Shown one piece after another: positions 59,025-64,000 of a stretch of 64,000 nucleotides of DNA (position 1 is its first letter; every line of letters starts with the position of its first letter). The stretch comes from Benincasa hispida (lineage: Eukaryota; Streptophyta; Magnoliopsida; Cucurbitales; Cucurbitaceae). The notes under the pieces were generated by a model. It was not told the DNA's origin. It made no database searches and was given only the letters and a program-made list of their open reading frames with translations. A program made the translations under genes and the position numbers. The DNA is taken from NCBI RefSeq assembly GCF_009727055.1, contig NC_052353.1, positions 64,008,716 to 64,072,715 of the forward strand, in the 5' to 3' direction.

Positions 59025-59718
59025 TGTTAGGATTTGTGTCATAAATCTCTTCTATTCTCGTAGTTTGTAAACCTCTATAAACAAATTGTTATCAATAAAA
59101 TAATTGTTATTTTATGTGCATTTACTCATTCTAATAAACTAAGATCCTAGGTTATTTTATATAACCTAAACATGTATATGGAGACATATAGGTGGATTAT
59201 GTTTAAGTAATAACCTAAACAGTTTGTAGTAGATGGATAAAGTTGGGTACCTTATCTTGGTGACACTACGGATACGACTCATTTTGTAGTTGTTATAAGT
59301 ATTGTAAAGTATTAGAAATCATCTGATCCTAATCATTCATGTGGAGACAAGTGAGCGAGGGTATCCTATACAAAGAGTTTGTATAAGACCGAACCATGAG
59401 ATGAGTAGTCTCTCTTTATAACACCGTTGCTAGAAGAGACTTACAATTCACTAGGATACCCATAGGTAACTTGACTTGAATCCCAAGTGAGCTGTGAACT
59501 CCTGCCTATGAGGGCGGTTCTTTGATCTGCATGGATGAGAGTGGTCAGATTCTCAATATGCCTACCATTTTAGGGACTCATCTAATTAGGGAGTTGGGAA
59601 CCCAGCTTCATAAGAAGGAATTCACTCATTCCCTATTGATAGGGTAAGTAGAGACATTACTCCCTTAAGGCTTGAATCTGGGGCTTGGATAATGTGGCAT
59701 CACAACCTCTCCTGGCTC
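59025..59718 (+). mobile_element. 5' part of a copia-type LTR
   Basis: It starts TGTTAGGATTTGTG and follows the family through 'tagaagagacttacaattcac' and 'ctcaatatgcctaccatttt', then breaks off into copia coding sequence near 59719. Confidence 0.75.
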
Positions 59719-59981
59719 GAGAGGGATTCAATTTCTCCAAAAGAAAATGCCCAACTTTGGCACCTTTGATTAGGGCACATCAATCTCAATAGGATTGAGA
59801 GATTGGTGAAGAATGGCCTTCTAAGTGAGTTAGAAGAAAATTCTTTACCAGTGTGCAAATCTTGCCTTGAAGGTAAGATGACTAAAAGACCTTTTACTGG
59901 AAAAGGTTATCGAGCCAAAGAGCCTCTTGAGTTACTACATTCTGATCTCTGTGGCCTATGAATGTGTGATCCCCGAGGTGG
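59719..59981 (+). pseudogene. Copia GAG-pre-integrase fragment
   Basis: The plus-strand reading gives LGHINLNRIERLVKNGLL, LPVCKSCLEGKMTKRPFT and KEPLELLHSDLCG. This is the same domain as copia-1 near 40500 but in the opposite orientation. It keeps the zinc-type Cys pair and the first integrase Asp (HSDLCG). It is cut at 59981 by the next LTR. Confidence 0.85.
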
Positions 59982-61582
59982 TGATAACTTAGAATTTAAT
60001 CTTTTCTGTTTTCTTATGTCACACAATGCATGGATGATTATAACGCAAGTTTATGATATATGTTGCTACTTCTAGATGTATGCGTTATTAATGAAATGTT
60101 GGTAGTATACTATGCGTTGTCACAAGTTTCCTTGCATTGAAACCAAGTATAATTTCACCGCAAGTTTCTCGGAGTGATCCGAGGTCGAACACAGGATGTT
60201 AGTTAATGCATTACGTTTCGTGGATATATGCGACCGGGGGTTTTTCAATAATAAGTGTGTGTTGTACAGGTATCTAAAATTGTGATAAAGTAAAAATTAT
60301 GCGGTAAAGTAAAGTTGCTGGGTAATAAAATAAAGTGCGATAAAAGTAAACCTAAGCTATTATGATAACAAGATTACAGGATACTGATACATGATACTGA
60401 GTTTGAGACTGACTGTGAAGATAATACAAAAGGTTGTTTGCATCGGTGTGTAAGTCTTTATATATGAAACTGAAATAGAAAGGGTAATTAATATTAACAT
60501 CGCAAGTTCATTAATTGCGTTAAAGATATAACTACGGTTCCGCTTTCCCTTGGCGTACACCTCTCGGTGATCGACCGTGATTCCCACATCTCTTGGTGAG
60601 AAACAGGATGAACGTATGAATGCAAGGTTGCTTCCATCTCTGGAAGTACTTTCGCTTTAGTTAACGCAATTCTTCCAACCTTCTCTCGACAGGAGGAATG
60701 GCATCTTCACTTCTGCTCTCACAGATGAAGATGTCGTTTAGCATGTTTAGCTAAACCTATTCATTTCTTTAGCATTAGATTAATTTACTTGTTAGATTCT
60801 ATGCTAATTACCAAAGGGGATTAAGAAAACATCATAGAGAAAGCAATTAATGAGGAACGGGAATAGACAGAAAGATGGAGATGGAAAATGATCATGACAT
60901 TCAATACTAATATTTAGCATTTGATACATGGTACGAATGATAAATAAGAAGATGAATACAATTGATGATTAAGAGATAGAAACAAATACAGAAAAATGCC
61001 AATGTCTTGACACAGATATTGGTCGTGGGTTTGCTTTGCCGACAGATGGAGTGAAATAGTAAAGAAGAGCTTCCCTCTCGGGGCTTGCTCGTTTTTGGTA
61101 GAAGTGACCCTTGGTACAGAGCTTCAATGGCAGAGATAGAAAGAATTTGCCTGAGACTCACCTCTCGACCTTGTTCTTAAATCTTTCCGGATCTTCTCCG
61201 ATAAGGTTCTTAGACCAGGCTCTCTCTCAATATAACATCAAAATATGCTCGTATCAAGTAATCTTCTATAGAATTTCAAGGCTATTTATAGGCTCAGCTT
61301 TGACTCTTTGACTTGTGGACCCCACTTTTGTTATGGCAATTCCGAAAATGGTGGGAGTGAATATTCCTTCTGTTAATGATCAATTCCCGTCATAGAGCCG
61401 ACGGTCAGCTGTACACGTGTCAGGATCCTTCGCACTGCGTTGTCTTTTGCATCTTCGATCGTCGTGCCGCATGCGGTGTTGTTTTTTATTACCGCATGCG
61501 GTTGAAGTTGTGTTAATCGCTTAGCTCTTGATCGATTGTCGCATGCGCCGTGTTGACCGTTTTATATACGCTAACACTGAGA
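59982..61582 (-). mobile_element. Gypsy-like LTR, copy D, truncated
   Basis: It begins TGATAACTTAGAA within a copia codon string (PRGG) and follows copy B closely from about 60070 ('tgtatgcgttattaatgaaa'). It stops matching near 61560 where copy E starts. The hairpin end is absent here; it may lie beyond the window if the element with copy E is inserted inside it. Confidence 0.75.
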
Positions 61583-63366
61583 TGTATGATTGATGATGTT
61601 CTATGCCCAAAATGATGCGATACTACCACTAGATATGCGTTAATTATGGATGTTCACGTAGTATGCCATGCGTTGTCATAAGTTTCCTTATGATGGAACC
61701 AAGTGTAATTCCACCACAAGTTTCTCGGTGTGATCCGAGGTCGAACACGGGGACTGATTTAGGTTATTGTGGTATGTTCATGATATATGCGACCAAGTTT
61801 TCAATCTTTAAAAGTTTGCTTTGTACAGGTACATAAATTGCAATAAAGTAGAGTAAAGCAGTAAAGGTGCGATAATAAAATAAAAATACAATAAACCTAA
61901 GCTAGATGATACAAGATACAGGCTTCATGTTACAAGATGTTGGGGTCAAGCTGACTGTGAAAGTTATGCAAAGAACATGGAATGCGGCGACAAGGCTTAT
62001 GAACATAATAGAAAGACAAAGACAAAGAATATAACAACGCAAGTTCTCAATTGCGTTGAAGCTACAAATGTTGTTCTGCTCTTCTCTTGGCGTACACCAT
62101 TTAGTGATCGGCTACGCTCCCACATGTCTGTGGTGAAACAGAGACTAACGTAATGAACGCAAGGTTGCTTTCATGTCTGGAAGTACTGCTCGCTTTAGTT
62201 AACACATTCTTCTGACCTTCTCTCGATAGGTCGAAATGGCATCTTCACTTCTGCTCTCATAGGTGAAGATGCTGTCTAGCATGCCTTAGCTAAACGCATT
62301 TTATATCTTTAACACAGATTAAGTACTTGGTTAATTCATATTGCTTATCAGGGAATTAAGAAGACATCATGAAGAAAGTGATTGACGGGTGAACGAAAAT
62401 AGACAGAAAATGGTAAATGAAAGCTATTGAAACATTTAATATCTCTATTAAGCGTTTGATATATGGTGTGAATGCAGAGGTAAAGAAACAGTGAAATACA
62501 ATGATGAAAGATATAGAAGAAATACATACAAGTGCCAATGTCTTGGCACTGATTTGATGGAGATCTGCTTGCCGGATAGGATGGATTTGATGGTGGGAAG
62601 AGCTTCCCTCTCAGGCTTGCTCCACTGGTAGCATGGATCTTTGCACAGAGCTTTCAATCGAGTGTTTGGTAGATTAGATCTGAGATTCACCTCTCGGCCT
62701 TATCTCGTCTTCTTCCCAGATTTCTTCACTTAAGCACTCAGCTCAGCCTTTTCTCTCAACAGTTTTGTAGCACTTACCTCGTATCAAGTAGCCTTTTCTT
62801 TCTCTAAAATCTATGGGGTATTTATAAGTACAGGTCTTTGACTCCGGCCTTGTGGTCTCCACTGATTGTTATGGCAATTTCGAAGATGGAGGGATATTAT
62901 TCCTTCTGTTATGCAATCAAACCATCAATTCTGCACAACTGTTAGTAGTATACGTGTCTCAATCCTCCGCTTTTGCGTTGCTCAACTGCATCTTTCGATC
63001 ATGGGTTCGCATGCAGTGTTGTTTTTATTACCGTATACGGTTACAACACAACTTTGGATCGACTGTCGCATTGCGCCGTCATTGTGGTAATCGTCTCTTC
63101 ATTGTTGATTGACAAGCGCAATGTGACAGAGATGCGTTGATCAGTTTCTCGTGAGCCTTGAGCGCAAGCGGTGACTCAGTCTCCTGCAAAACAGAGTAAA
63201 ATTTAGCTTGTCTTCCATCTTTATGGTGTTAGTGGGTGTAATTGCAAACATTTATAATTATAGTAATACTAGGCTAATTTTTATACAATAGGTACATATT
63301 TATTAACTTTTGGCCGCAATATCTAGATAAGGTGGCATAAATAACTTGTATTTCTACAAGTTATCA
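61583..63366 (-). mobile_element. Gypsy-like LTR, copy E: 3' LTR of an element running off the window
   Basis: 1784 bp, from TGTATGATTG to the hairpin end AACTTGTA-tttc-TACAAGTTATCA. Directly to its right, on the minus strand, the purine tract AAATTTGGGGGTG precedes the LTR start. This fixes the orientation of the whole family and shows these units are LTRs. Confidence 0.85.
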
Positions 63367-64000
63367 CACCCCCAAATTTAGATATATGCTTGTCCTCAAG
63401 CATATCTTCTACTAAGGCAATCATACTCAATTCATATCCTCTATTTTTGCGACGATTGGTTGCTCCGGATGTTACACTTAGGCACATTACTTGACATCGT
63501 AATTTCCTTCTATCCTTGCTAATTCTTAGCAAGCCCTACTTTATTCTTCTATATGACAAAATTCTGCTCAAAGATGCTTTTCTAGTTTTCAAAATAGATT
63601 GTTTATCTCTTCTTTGTCAAAATAACTCGATGTATCTACATGCGGTGAGCAAAAAATTTGCGTCATTTCTTTATTTAGAGACTGTTGGTCATGGTTACAC
63701 TCTTCGTTTTGGCTTATTCCCATGGGTGTCATGCGGACATCCAACTACGGTTGTGTGCTAATTTCAACTTCAACTCATGAGGATCAGAGGAGTTGTCTCT
63801 TGCACTCTTTTTTTTTGTTTTTGTTTCTTTGTTTCTTTCTTTTTTTTTTTTTCATACTGCGTTATTCTTGGAAACCCACCTTTGTTTTGGCTTGCTCTTA
63901 CGAGTGTCATACGAACATTCAACTACGAGCAAGCTCATTTCACAACTAAACTCTTATCAGGTTAGGACAGTTTTGAGGTTTTCCCTTGCGCTGACATTGG
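63367..64000 (-). mobile_element. Internal 3' non-coding region of the gypsy-like element
   Basis: On the minus strand the polypurine tract AAATTTGGGGGTG (63367-63379) follows GCTTGAGGACAAGC (about 63390), a motif I know from just before the polypurine tract of many plant gypsy elements. A direct repeat with period about 178 bp (cgttttggcttattccc at 63705, tgttttggcttgctctt at 63883) and a T-rich run near 63840 follow. No gag-pol coding is reached before the edge. Confidence 0.65.

Overview
This is nuclear DNA of a flowering plant. The evidence is a spliced plant-type cytosolic HSP90 gene, plant promoter motifs (site II and telo-box elements, TATA boxes, heat-shock elements) and a dense nest of plant LTR retrotransposons. 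The retroelement families look like those I know from the cucumber/melon family, so a cucurbit is my best guess, but that rests on memory of repeat types and is weakly supported. There is no CRISPR array, operon, rRNA or recognisable tRNA gene, and I found no new cellular system.

Layout. 1-2.4 kb: end of a long Ty1/copia-type LTR with an internal duplication. 2.4-9 kb: AT-rich intergenic DNA with fold-back repeats and one promoter-like block (3.75-4.4 kb) that has a diverged second copy at about 42 kb. 9.0-11.1 kb: solo Ty3/gypsy LTR. 11.7 kb: CACTA transposon end. 13.4-16.8 kb: HSP90 gene, four exons, the only clearly functional protein gene. 17.5-20.6 kb: decayed gypsy element with gag remnants. 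22.5-26.4 kb: decayed copia element on the minus strand (copia-2).

26.9-41.4 kb: one minus-strand copia element (copia-1) broken by three solo LTRs of a related family (30887-32934, 33910-37863, 38125-40018). Its own 3' LTR and one of the three solo LTRs each carry a solo LTR of a second, gypsy-like family (27967-29653, 35827-37639). Target-site duplications support most junctions. 41.5-44 kb: AT-rich DNA with a fold-back repeat and the second copy of the 4 kb block. 44.0-44.5 kb: intact 163-codon reading frame with its own promoter, resembling a plant 3'-5' exonuclease-like protein that has lost catalytic residues.

44.6-54.1 kb: plus-strand copia element (copia-3) split within gag by a 6.27 kb Ty3/gypsy chromovirus (46202-52471, TSD CTGAT). 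54.1-59.7 kb: several LTR copies in both orientations, one carrying a gypsy-like solo LTR. 59.7-64 kb: copia fragment, then two more gypsy-like LTRs. The last is followed by a polypurine tract and internal DNA, so a larger element continues past the right edge.

Two features are technical. A perfect 38-bp inverted pair of Tn5 mosaic ends (34459-34496) matches the Nextera mate-pair junction adapter and is almost certainly sequencing residue. A single N at 46527 separates two identical 88-bp copies and looks like an unresolved contig overlap. Insertion order can be read from the nesting: copia bodies oldest, then copia-type solo LTRs, then gypsy-like LTRs.
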